In this document: piece by piece, positions 1 to 7,647 of the stretch
How positions within the stretch are numbered: position 1 is the stretch's first letter
How the letters are laid out: each line of letters begins with the position of its first letter
From: a virus
IMG/VR virus record: IMGVR_UViG_3300008459_000056
Location: 1 to 56,767 of that record
Strand: one strand, 5' to 3'
DNA length: 56,767 nt
Position numbers and translations under genes: made by a program
The notes under the pieces: model-generated
Seen by the model: only the letters and a program-made list of their open reading frames with translations
Database searches by the model: none
What the model was told of the DNA's origin: nothing

Positions 1-15
1 TTAAATATAATAATA

Positions 16-45
16 AAAAATAATAGTTTAAATACTATTATTTTT
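16..45 (-). terminator. Possible weak A/T hairpin terminator after the nuclease gene
   Basis: A 12-bp stem (16-27 pairing with 34-45, loop 28-33) overlaps the stop codon of the nuclease gene. Read on the minus strand it is followed by a T-rich run. The stem holds only one G-C pair, so it would be far weaker than the other terminators in this window. It may simply be AT-rich chance. Confidence 0.3.
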
Positions 46-775
46 GTTTTTCTAACCAAAAATCCAATACTTTTTTGGCTTCTAAACCCATGTATGGAAC
101 AGGGATTACTTCAAATTTTTCAGTTTTCGGGTTTAAATAAAAAAGATTCATTTTACCCACTTTTTTACGGGTTTCCATTTGGTACATATAAGCGTAGATT
201 GACATTTGTAGACTATATATACTGTATTGGCAATCTGTTAAATGTGAAACAGGTGGGTTTAACCAATGACCGTATTCAGATATGTATTTTATTTTTTTAT
301 TTGTCTTAAAATCCCTAACATTAAAATAATCACCACAATCCTCAATGATATCAGCCGTACCAGCTAACTTGTGTTTAGCCGAAAATAAAACAGTTTCGGG
401 GTATAGAGTACCTCTCATATCGTCAACTTCTTGGAAGAGGGTTATTATTTTTCTTTCATATTCATTTTTAGGAAAATAAATTCTACCAGCTAAAAGATAT
501 CTTTCTAATATTTCATGTATTTCAGTACCGTATTCATTAGCCTCTTTATTTATCCTTTCCCATTCTAATAAGATTTGGTTTTTGTCCATACCCCTATATT
601 CAGGTTTTCTGTCCTCGTCAGATTGTAAGGAAATAGCTAATGCAACCTCTTCAGCGGGGAAATGTGGTTCTAACATACCTAGAACTGTGGTAACTGACTT
701 AAATTTTTCACCTGTTTTTTTGTGTATGTACACATGTTCTACAGGTTCTAAATAAACATCACATTCCCTTTTCAT
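38..775 (-). CDS. PD-(D/E)XK (RecB/Cas4-like) nuclease
   Basis: A 245-aa protein with the layout of a RecB-type PD-(D/E)XK nuclease. It has a GTEIHEILERY helix (residues 83-93, the GxxIH element before the active site), GTAD at 139-142 carrying the first catalytic Asp, DFKT at 155-158 with the Asp and Lys of the D-x-K pair, and a QYSIYSLQMSIYAY helix at 183-196 that matches the QxxxY motif of the family. Such enzymes cut or resect DNA with Mg2+. In phages they serve recombination, DNA repair or degradation of host DNA. Its start lies inside the end of the preceding small gene (17-base overlap), so the two are probably translationally coupled. It is in the unit headed by the primase, which supports a role in DNA metabolism. 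The family call is firm, the exact substrate unknown. Confidence 0.85.
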   Translation of the reverse strand: MKRECDVYLEPVEHVYIHKKTGEKFKSVTTVLGMLEPHFPAEEVALAISLQSDEDRKPEYRGMDKNQILLEWERINKEANEYGTEIHEILERYLLAGRIYFPKNEYERKIITLFQEVDDMRGTLYPETVLFSAKHKLAGTADIIEDCGDYFNVRDFKTNKKIKYISEYGHWLNPPVSHLTDCQYSIYSLQMSIYAYMYQMETRKKVGKMNLFYLNPKTEKFEVIPVPYMGLEAKKVLDFWLEKQK

Positions 776-974
776 TTAAAATATTTTTAATCATAACATC
801 TTTTTTAGTGGGACAATTATCACAATAAGTTATATCTAAAATTTCTTTTATTTCATCATCCAAACCAAATAATGTGTCAGCTTTACCTATATAATCTATT
901 ATGCCTTGATAACCCCCTAATCTAAATTTTTGAATCAATACCTCCTTATTGATAAATCTTTTATTAAATCCCAT
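759..974 (-). CDS. Hypothetical small protein between primase and nuclease
   Basis: A 71-aa protein I do not recognise. It is mostly charged and predicted helical, with one CDNC pair of cysteines near residues 51-54 that is not enough for a zinc site by itself. It starts 11 bases after the primase stop and overlaps the nuclease start by 17 bases, so it sits in the primase-nuclease unit and may have a role in DNA metabolism. The ATG is preceded by an A/T-rich stretch and no Shine-Dalgarno sequence, as elsewhere in the window. Confidence 0.6.
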   Translation of the reverse strand: MGFNKRFINKEVLIQKFRLGGYQGIIDYIGKADTLFGLDDEIKEILDITYCDNCPTKKDVMIKNILNEKGM

Positions 975-985
975 TTTTAAATTTA

Positions 986-1951
986 TTATAATTCACTTTC
1001 TTTTAATTGTTTAGCACTTTTCATAACTTTAATCACACCCTCTCTACCAAAATCTTCATGTATTTTAGCTATATCATAACCATCTTCTAATTTTATAACT
1101 TTAATTCTACCAAATAACTTACCCACGTTTAACTTCACATAATGTTTTTTTGCGTCTTCCCAAGCATCAGAATCTAATAAAATTATTACATTAGCTGAAG
1201 ATTTATTAAATAAAGAATTCATTAATTTATCTGAAATTTTTTTACCTAGGATTGGTATTGAATTGTAAACAACCAAATGGTCAAAAGGTCCCTCAACCAA
1301 ATAAATATCTGAATCCCAATTCAAGCAACATTCATTGAATATAATTTGTTCTTTATCAGAATCTGGATTTAAATATTTTGGTTTAGCGTTAACATAAGTT
1401 CTAGTAACCCAATAATTTAATTCATTTTTAATATCGTAAGCAGGAATAACAACTCTAGAATCATAATATCCACCACTAACATAACCCATTTTAAATTTAA
1501 AAATTGTTTCAGGGGATAGTTTTCTTTGCTTAATTAAATAATTCCAAGCTTGTTTATATAAAATAGATTTAACATTACCCTCTTCAAAACTAATAAACCC
1601 TTTTGGTAGAGTTAAATCTTCTATTACGTTTGATTTTTTAACTTTTGATTTAAACTCACTTAAATCAAAACCAATCATTTTTAACTTTTTAATCTGATTT
1701 TTATTAGCAAAAGTTTTAAATAATTTTTTTAAACCACCCCTAGTACCCTGTATTTCACCACATGACCAACAATGGTATACACCTTCAGCTAAATTGACTT
1801 CTAGATTTCCTTTACCATCACCATCATATTCACCTTTTTCTGCAGAACAAACAGGACAATCAAAAGCATATTGTTGTTTATTTTCATTTCTTTTTTTAGG
1901 TTTACCTAAAACATCCAATAAAATACCGTATATTAATCTGTTTTCAGCCAT
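986..1951 (-). CDS. 61: DNA primase, T4 gp61-like (DnaG family)
   Basis: A 321-aa primase (T4 gp61 is 342 aa) that makes RNA primers for lagging-strand synthesis together with the gp41-type helicase. The N-terminal zinc ribbon is visible as CPVC (32-35) and CWSC (61-64). The TOPRIM catalytic core follows: DIYLVEGPFD (215-224) carries the catalytic Glu220, and IILLDSDA (256-263) carries the metal-binding Asp260 and Asp262. It is the first gene of a unit that begins after a strong terminator at 2001-2056, so it needs its own promoter in the 50 A/T-rich bases upstream. The helicase partner is encoded 27 kb away in another unit. Confidence 0.93.
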   Translation of the reverse strand: MAENRLIYGILLDVLGKPKKRNENKQQYAFDCPVCSAEKGEYDGDGKGNLEVNLAEGVYHCWSCGEIQGTRGGLKKLFKTFANKNQIKKLKMIGFDLSEFKSKVKKSNVIEDLTLPKGFISFEEGNVKSILYKQAWNYLIKQRKLSPETIFKFKMGYVSGGYYDSRVVIPAYDIKNELNYWVTRTYVNAKPKYLNPDSDKEQIIFNECCLNWDSDIYLVEGPFDHLVVYNSIPILGKKISDKLMNSLFNKSSANVIILLDSDAWEDAKKHYVKLNVGKLFGRIKVIKLEDGYDIAKIHEDFGREGVIKVMKSAKQLKESEL

Positions 1952-2000
1952 TTTATTAAAAATACAAAAAAAATATATTAAAGTCTATTAAATTTATTTG

Positions 2001-2056
2001 CAAAAAAAATATCGGTCAAAAAACCGATATTAATTATAATCGGTTAAATAACCGAT
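2001..2056 (-). terminator. Tandem-hairpin terminator after the RuvC-like gene
   Basis: Two similar hairpins stand in tandem: atcggtt/aaccgat (2039-2045 with 2050-2056, loop of 4) and aatatcggt/accgatatt (2008-2016 with 2023-2031, loop of 6). On the minus strand the second hairpin is followed directly by eight T residues (complement of 2002-2009). That is the form of an intrinsic terminator. It closes the long tail-gene unit, and the primase unit starts after it. The two stems share the same core, as if one was duplicated. Confidence 0.85.
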
Positions 2057-2069
2057 ATTAGTAATTATT

Positions 2070-2714
2070 TTATTTTTTATTACAATCCCATATACCGTCT
2101 CTACACATAGCAGCTCTAACACAAGTATAACTGTCTGTCATATCAAAATTTTCTTTTTTAAGTTTTTGGTTTTTGTCGTATTCCCAAACAATCTGTGGCT
2201 CTAAATCAGAAACTTTTTCCCAAACTAACATTTTTTTATCAACATCATATGGGTAATCTCCAAATAAAACTGCCGAATTTTTATCTATTTCTTTTTGTGA
2301 ATAAGGTTCACCTTTTTTATTAAATTTTCTTTTTTGTACTAATTCTGGATAAGCGTACCGTCTAGAATCGTTTGATGAAATAAATTCTGGTATTACATTT
2401 AAAACTTCTGAAACTACTTTAGAAATCATACCGTTAAATTTTAATAATGTTGCAACAGTAAAAACATTATTACTACCTAATAGAGGTTCTTCTATTATAA
2501 CACGGTCAATATCTAATTCAATATAACGTGTTATTAATAATTCAAAAGCATCAACTTTTTTAAACAACTCCTCTAACTTTGATTCTGGTTGTGGTTTAAT
2601 TTTGGGTGTTATGTGAGTTAATTCTAATAACTTACCGTCTCCTTCAAAAAGGGATATACCTATAGTTTTTGTACTAACGTCTAAACCTAGTACCCTACCA
2701 ACATTATCTTTCAA
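2070..2714 (-). CDS. ruvC: RuvC-like Holliday junction resolvase
   Basis: A 214-aa protein of the RuvC/RNase H-fold resolvase family, which cleaves four-way DNA junctions. The first strand VLGLDVSTKTIGISLF carries Asp12, the second acidic site is RVIIEEPL with Glu75/Glu76, and an Asp-rich helix near 190-200 (DMTDSYTCVRAAM) supplies the last acidic residues, as in RuvC. The middle has FTVATLLKFNGMIS, which matches the helix between the active-site strands. T4 itself uses the unrelated endonuclease VII (gp49) for this job, so a RuvC-type enzyme would be a substitution. It is the last gene of the tail unit, just before the tandem terminator, although its role is in DNA processing and packaging. 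Spacing to the preceding gene is 23 bases. Confidence 0.85.
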   Translation of the reverse strand: MKDNVGRVLGLDVSTKTIGISLFEGDGKLLELTHITPKIKPQPESKLEELFKKVDAFELLITRYIELDIDRVIIEEPLLGSNNVFTVATLLKFNGMISKVVSEVLNVIPEFISSNDSRRYAYPELVQKRKFNKKGEPYSQKEIDKNSAVLFGDYPYDVDKKMLVWEKVSDLEPQIVWEYDKNQKLKKENFDMTDSYTCVRAAMCRDGIWDCNKK

Positions 2715-2737
2715 AATATTAAAACATTAAAAAAAAA

Positions 2738-3859
2738 TTATAACTTAATATTAGCGTTTAAAACTAATATTTGGTTCCTTTCTTTGCTTATAGGTGTTTC
2801 TGTGACACCTTTAGCAACTAATTTACCTGTACTGTCGTAAAAGTCAACATAAGTTATATAAATTTTACCATCACACGATACTGGATCATAAGTTGGATTT
2901 TCTGATGTATCAAATTCATTTTTACCCGCAATAAGGGTCATGTCTAAACCTTGTTCAATATCATAAGATTTAAAAACAGTGTTAGCATCTGTAACTGAAA
3001 AAGTTGCCCCAGAAGTACTAGTTCCACCTGTAGCTACAGAAAAATTAAATCCGTTAACTAAATCTTGGTTAAAGATAGTGACTTTACCACCTAATAAATC
3101 TACTGCTCCAACTGGTTGGTCATAGTAATATCCATTAATGTCATCATTTAATAAATTAAATGGGAATTTTTTTCTAACAGTATAAGGACAATCTGCAGCA
3201 AAACCTGTCGACCAAGAATTAGTTGTAGACATAGTATAACCACTAACATTCGGTTTTTTAATATCATCACAGAAAAGATATAAAATACCACTACTATAAT
3301 AAGAGTTACTGTCTTTTGGGTTAACTCCGTCTTGTCTACTTAAACCTTCTTTTACTTGAGTTGTAACTTTTTGTGAATTCTCTGAAAGTAATCCATCCAT
3401 TATTGAACAAGCACATGGTCCATTTGTATTTTTTTTGTCATAAAGTTCTGTTTTCATATAAGAACCATATAAAGTTGTCGCACTTAAACCTAAAAAAGTT
3501 GATCCTGTATAGGTTGTATCTAAAGGTATTGTTAAACTAAAATTTAATCCATCGATACCAACTTCAAAAGAATCTTTACTAATATCCGTCACAATTATAT
3601 CACTACCAACTTCTTTGACTAAATATTCTAAAGCCGTACCAGACCAACCACCATCTAAATATGGGGTGATGAAATCATATTTCATTTTTGTATTAACAGG
3701 CATTTTAAATAAAGGCCCCATCCATAAATGAGAATAACTACTACCAGAAAAAGGTACTAACATGAATTTTAAATCTTCACCTGAAATTGTTTTAAGTGTA
3801 CTTTTAATTATCTCTTCTGTATAACTAACACTATCTATTGGTTTTAATAATTTTGCCAT
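2738..3859 (-). CDS. Tail/virion structural protein with a shared C-terminal domain
   Basis: A 373-aa beta-rich protein, without signal peptide or membrane segment, not matched to a named family. Its last 60 or so residues (EFDTSENPTY, then YVDFYDSTGKLVAKG, then ETPISKE and a hydrophobic final strand) align with the end of the 700-aa protein at 5528-7630 (QFNISTNPTY, ELGVYDNIGNLVAIG, APIEKT). The shared end is likely an assembly or trimerisation domain of a tail-surface protein. It lies at the distal end of the tail operon, among fibre and baseplate-periphery genes. Function inferred from place and composition only. Confidence 0.6.
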   Translation of the reverse strand: MAKLLKPIDSVSYTEEIIKSTLKTISGEDLKFMLVPFSGSSYSHLWMGPLFKMPVNTKMKYDFITPYLDGGWSGTALEYLVKEVGSDIIVTDISKDSFEVGIDGLNFSLTIPLDTTYTGSTFLGLSATTLYGSYMKTELYDKKNTNGPCACSIMDGLLSENSQKVTTQVKEGLSRQDGVNPKDSNSYYSSGILYLFCDDIKKPNVSGYTMSTTNSWSTGFAADCPYTVRKKFPFNLLNDDINGYYYDQPVGAVDLLGGKVTIFNQDLVNGFNFSVATGGTSTSGATFSVTDANTVFKSYDIEQGLDMTLIAGKNEFDTSENPTYDPVSCDGKIYITYVDFYDSTGKLVAKGVTETPISKERNQILVLNANIKL

Positions 3860-3876
3860 TTTCTTTTATTTTTTAA

Positions 3877-4185
3877 TTAAGATACACCTAACATCCATTT
3901 ATTATTTTTTCTAGTCACATAAACAGCATCTAAATTTGGGAAAGCCATTTTTTGTGAGTCAATTTGTTGTCCGTTAACTTGGTAAACGAATCTACCAAAC
4001 TCAGATAAAGAAAAACCATAGAATTTAGTCGCATTTAAATTAATAGAATTTCTATCAAAAGAATCTGGTATATTAAAAATGTTAGAACCGTAAGGTTTAC
4101 CTTCATTCATTTTTAATTCACCTGTTTTAGAGAATTGTCTACATTTAGTACAAGAAGGGCTAGCTAATAAATAAGTTTTTTCCAT
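3877..4185 (-). CDS. Hypothetical protein in the tail gene cluster
   Basis: A 102-aa protein that I do not recognise. It has a CTKC pair near its N terminus (residues 12-15) and a central segment rich in Asn, Phe and Ser (NSINLNATKFYGFSLSEFG). No transmembrane segment or coiled coil is visible. It is packed between two tail-protein genes, 2 bases after one and 17 bases before the next, so it is probably a small virion or assembly component. Confidence 0.55.
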   Translation of the reverse strand: MEKTYLLASPSCTKCRQFSKTGELKMNEGKPYGSNIFNIPDSFDRNSINLNATKFYGFSLSEFGRFVYQVNGQQIDSQKMAFPNLDAVYVTRKNNKWMLGVS

Positions 4186-4187
4186 TT

Positions 4188-5300
4188 TTAATTAATATTG
4201 TAAAAAGGGTTAGATGAATTCCAATTCGATTCATTTGAATCTAAAGTTATTTTTAACCTTAATTTAGCCATTTTTGGTTTATTGATAAATTTATTAGACT
4301 CTGAAGTTGTTACATCCATATTAATATTAACAACTTTTACTGTTGGGCTTAAATTTGATTGTTTTCCATAAAAATCAAACATATTTTTAGCCGCCGTTAT
4401 ACCAGATTCTAATAAACCTTTAAATCTAAAAATAGGTAAGTTAACGTTATCTTTATAAATTTTGTTACTATCCATCATTAAATTATGGTCAACACCATTA
4501 AACTTAACTGTTGGTAATATATTACTAGTTGTATTAAATTGTAAATCTACCAATTCTTCTAATCTTAACTGACCAGAATCAAGTGTATATACAAAAGAAT
4601 CTACTGGATATAATTGTAAAACAAATTTTCCGTTTTGTGTGATTTTATTAGTAGATTTAGATTTGTAACTACTAGCTGTTAATTGGAAAGGTGATTTAAA
4701 TCTATTATTATCGTATAAAACAGTAGATTTACCATCCACTTTATTAACTAATGTGTTTGTAAATACAGTATAATTTTTATAATCTTGATCTGTTTCAAAC
4801 ACATAGTTAAGGTTATAATTTTTTGTATCCCATAATTTATATTCACCAAAAGCATTTTCAGTGTATTCATATACATTTATAAAATCGTAAAGTTTTATAA
4901 ATGGTTCATAACTTCTAGAAACAGCATCAATATTAGAAATTGTATCTCTTAAACTTTGTAAATAGTTACCTAAATAAATTGTTACATCTAAATTTTTGTA
5001 CTCATTACCACCACAGTCATCAACAAAAACAATTTCTCTTTTAGCAATATCTTCTGTTGCTCTACCTGGTGTACCGATTATACTAATATTATCGGTATCA
5101 TTATAAATTGTTTTTATGTCATCACCATTAACTGATGTTACTAAAACAGATGAATTAACAGTTTCACTGTAGTTAATACCATCATCATTTAGACTAAAAT
5201 ATTTAATATCAAATTTACCATTAGGGTTTAATAATCTAGAAACACCATATTTGGTTAAATAAGTTTTAAATCCTGTTGTATTTACTTCTTCAAAAGCCAT
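4188..5300 (-). CDS. Tail-surface protein, member of a three-gene paralogous set
   Basis: A 370-aa protein. Residues about 14-44 (LTKYGVSRLLNP, then FDIKYFSLNDDGINYS) match the same N-terminal domain in the next two upstream genes at 5304-5528 and 5528-7630. The pattern is LT-x-x-G-x-x-x-L, a short turn, then F-x-x-F-x-x-x-D-x-x-I-x-Y. The rest is beta-rich with many Asn, Thr and Tyr residues, which fits a baseplate-periphery or fibre-attachment protein. The common N terminus probably docks these proteins to the same place on the virion. It starts 3 bases after the preceding stop codon. Confidence 0.65.
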   Translation of the reverse strand: MAFEEVNTTGFKTYLTKYGVSRLLNPNGKFDIKYFSLNDDGINYSETVNSSVLVTSVNGDDIKTIYNDTDNISIIGTPGRATEDIAKREIVFVDDCGGNEYKNLDVTIYLGNYLQSLRDTISNIDAVSRSYEPFIKLYDFINVYEYTENAFGEYKLWDTKNYNLNYVFETDQDYKNYTVFTNTLVNKVDGKSTVLYDNNRFKSPFQLTASSYKSKSTNKITQNGKFVLQLYPVDSFVYTLDSGQLRLEELVDLQFNTTSNILPTVKFNGVDHNLMMDSNKIYKDNVNLPIFRFKGLLESGITAAKNMFDFYGKQSNLSPTVKVVNINMDVTTSESNKFINKPKMAKLRLKITLDSNESNWNSSNPFYNIN

Positions 5301-5303
5301 TTT

Positions 5304-5528
5304 TTATCTTTTATATATTATAGGACTTTTATTACCATTATAAATAGTAGTATCAGAGTTACCCTGAGTTTCTACTACTTTTTCAGGTTCTTGTGTTGCA
5401 TCATATCTAACACCGTCATCAGAAAAACTAAAGTACTTAAAATCAATTTTACCTTCTTTAATTAGTTTTTCTTTTCCGTATTTAGTTAAAGTCAACCTAA
5501 ATTTTTTATTTATATCAACAAAAGCCAT
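5304..5528 (-). CDS. Small paralogue carrying only the shared N-terminal domain
   Basis: A 74-aa protein that consists almost entirely of the N-terminal domain found in both flanking genes (LTLTKYGKEKLIKEGK, FKYFSFSDDGVRYD). Its start overlaps the stop of the 700-aa gene by one base (TAATG), which suggests coupled translation. It could be a working small docking protein, or the remnant of a larger paralogue that lost its C-terminal part. The reading frame is intact and in phase with its neighbours' tight packing. Confidence 0.65.
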   Translation of the reverse strand: MAFVDINKKFRLTLTKYGKEKLIKEGKIDFKYFSFSDDGVRYDATQEPEKVVETQGNSDTTIYNGNKSPIIYKR

Positions 5529-7630
5529 TAAAAATCTAAAGCTACCTCTAATATTATTGTTGTAACATTTGTTTTTTCAATCGGAGCTATAAACTTACCT
5601 ATGGCCACCAAATTACCAATGTTATCGTAAACACCTAATTCTGTTATATGTACATTTTGTCCACTACCAGCATAAGTTGGGTTTGTAGAAATATTAAATT
5701 GGTTTGGTGGTATTGTAAAGTTAAATAGTGTTCTATATTTAGTACTTAAACCAGAAGCGGCCATGTTACCGTATAAAAAGTATTCATCACCAAACTGTAA
5801 TATTTCGGTTTCACCAATTTCAGGAATGTTTATATAATCATTTAGATTAAAGGTTGTTGAGCTATATGTGTATAAATTTTCTGTTATAGTAAATGTTGAG
5901 TTTTCTAGGTTAATAGGGTCTATTCTTGTACCGATTGTGTGACCATTTATATTACTAGTATAATCAATTTTCTTCCATCCAGCTGGGTCTGGTTTGTCAC
6001 CCACCGGTACTCTTTGTACTAAAATTTCAAATTTATCTGCGTACCAACCAGTACCACCAGAAGTCATCATATAAGGTAGTTGTCCAGTAGGGAAAGTAAT
6101 ATTTACATCTTTTTTAGATGCGTCAGGTGAACAAGGTTCTATTGAATTGTTATAAAAGACACAAGTAATATTTTGACAAGGTAAACCACTAGTGTAACCA
6201 CTACTACTAGATAACAAATAAGTTACAAACACATCTTGTGTTTGATTAATAAATCCGTTTGTATTCGTTGTTAAACCATAACCTAAAGTAGGTAATGTCC
6301 AATTCCTATTTGATTTATAAGATAAAGCCGCTACCATTTCTTGGTCATGTATTGTAATCGTTTGTAAATCAGGGAAAACTCTACCAATACTAATTGTTGG
6401 TATATTTGGGTCAACTAAATCGTAGTAAGAAATATTTGTTATATTACCACCTAAAGTAACAAAATTAGTACTACCACTAGCAATGAATTCGTAACCAATA
6501 ATATCTCCTGTTCCAGAACCTGAAAAAATTCTGTTATGCCACATTAAAGTAGGCATTTTTAAAACAGGACTTTCATTAATAGATGGGTCAATATAAAATT
6601 TTTGACCATAAACTAATTCTGGTTGATTTTGACAACTTTCGTTATTTGAATAATGAATAATTGATATTGAATTTATATCATCACAAAATGTATTAGGATT
6701 GGTAATATTAGCTGGTTCATTATTGATAAATGTTTGTGTTAAACCTGATAATTGTCTTTCTGATGTATATCCATAATATTCTTTTGGTCCAACAAAAGAT
6801 TCTGAACCATAAGTTTCAAAACCTCTATAAACTGAAGTATCTATTCCTGGCATGTTATAAGTCCAAACATTATTCATATTCCAAACAGAACCACCAGAAT
6901 ATAAACCTGTATCAAAAGTGAAACCACTCATAGAACTAGGGTAGAATGTTGTATAGGCTATATTAGTAGATAAAGAAGTGTTAAAGTTCGGTAAATTTCT
7001 ATCTACTCTAACGATTAATGTGTTTGCTGAAACACTACCACTCAACGATTGTACTTTGTACCATAAATAAGGAACCGGTACATCTAATTCAACAATACCT
7101 TTATTTTGTGATAAAGTTAAATCAGGATTACTCATTTTTATTAACATAAAATCACCTACCGATGGTTCTAAACTACTTGGTACATAACTAGGTCCTTGGA
7201 AAACGTTAACAATATCAGTACCACTCATTCCAGTTACAGGAATAAAAGTGTCTGCTTGTATAACATAGTTAGAATCTGTGTATGCTGTATATTGAACTGG
7301 TGTTACTCCAGATAAAGAAGTAAAAAATCCTTTTTCAGGTGCTTGAATAACAGTGGTTATTTCTACTGGTGCTAAAAAGGGTATTGTTATATCTGGTGTC
7401 CCATTAGTAGTTGGGAATAGGGGTGTTTTTATATTAGGTTGGTTGTTCTTTGGTTTTAGAACGTTTTGTAAACTAATATTGTAATTAGGGCCTAAAGTTG
7501 TGTAATCTATTTCAGAATCACCTAATCTAAATGTTGTGAAATTTAATTGTCCAATAGACAATAATTCTCTACCTTTATCAGTTAACCTTGCGTTAACAAA
7601 AGCTCCTGTATTTTTACTTATATAACTCAT
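5528..7630 (-). CDS. Large tail-surface protein, longest member of the paralogous set
   Basis: A 700-aa protein. Residues 17-45 (RLTDKGRELLSIGQ, FTTFRLGDSEIDYT) carry the N-terminal domain shared with the two genes downstream. The last 60 residues (NQFNISTNPTY, HITELGVYDNIG, LVAIGKFIAPIEKT) match the end of the 373-aa protein at 2738-3859. Between them lies a long beta-rich, Ser/Thr/Asn/Gly-rich body with no enzyme motif. This modular make-up, with a fixed docking end, a variable body and a reusable tail, is usual for host-recognition or baseplate-periphery proteins. An ATATTTATAA element lies 3 bases upstream of the ATG. Confidence 0.65.
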   Translation of the reverse strand: MSYISKNTGAFVNARLTDKGRELLSIGQLNFTTFRLGDSEIDYTTLGPNYNISLQNVLKPKNNQPNIKTPLFPTTNGTPDITIPFLAPVEITTVIQAPEKGFFTSLSGVTPVQYTAYTDSNYVIQADTFIPVTGMSGTDIVNVFQGPSYVPSSLEPSVGDFMLIKMSNPDLTLSQNKGIVELDVPVPYLWYKVQSLSGSVSANTLIVRVDRNLPNFNTSLSTNIAYTTFYPSSMSGFTFDTGLYSGGSVWNMNNVWTYNMPGIDTSVYRGFETYGSESFVGPKEYYGYTSERQLSGLTQTFINNEPANITNPNTFCDDINSISIIHYSNNESCQNQPELVYGQKFYIDPSINESPVLKMPTLMWHNRIFSGSGTGDIIGYEFIASGSTNFVTLGGNITNISYYDLVDPNIPTISIGRVFPDLQTITIHDQEMVAALSYKSNRNWTLPTLGYGLTTNTNGFINQTQDVFVTYLLSSSSGYTSGLPCQNITCVFYNNSIEPCSPDASKKDVNITFPTGQLPYMMTSGGTGWYADKFEILVQRVPVGDKPDPAGWKKIDYTSNINGHTIGTRIDPINLENSTFTITENLYTYSSTTFNLNDYINIPEIGETEILQFGDEYFLYGNMAASGLSTKYRTLFNFTIPPNQFNISTNPTYAGSGQNVHITELGVYDNIGNLVAIGKFIAPIEKTNVTTIILEVALDF

Positions 7631-7633
7631 TTC

Positions 7634-7643
7634 TTATAAATAT
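7634..7643 (-). promoter_or_regulatory. ATATTTATAA element upstream of the 700-aa tail gene
   Basis: Exact copy of the recurring 10-mer ATATTTATAA on the coding strand, 3 bases before the start codon, filling the only gap between two tightly packed genes. Role inferred (promoter or translation signal). Confidence 0.4.
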
Positions 7644-7647
7644 GGTC

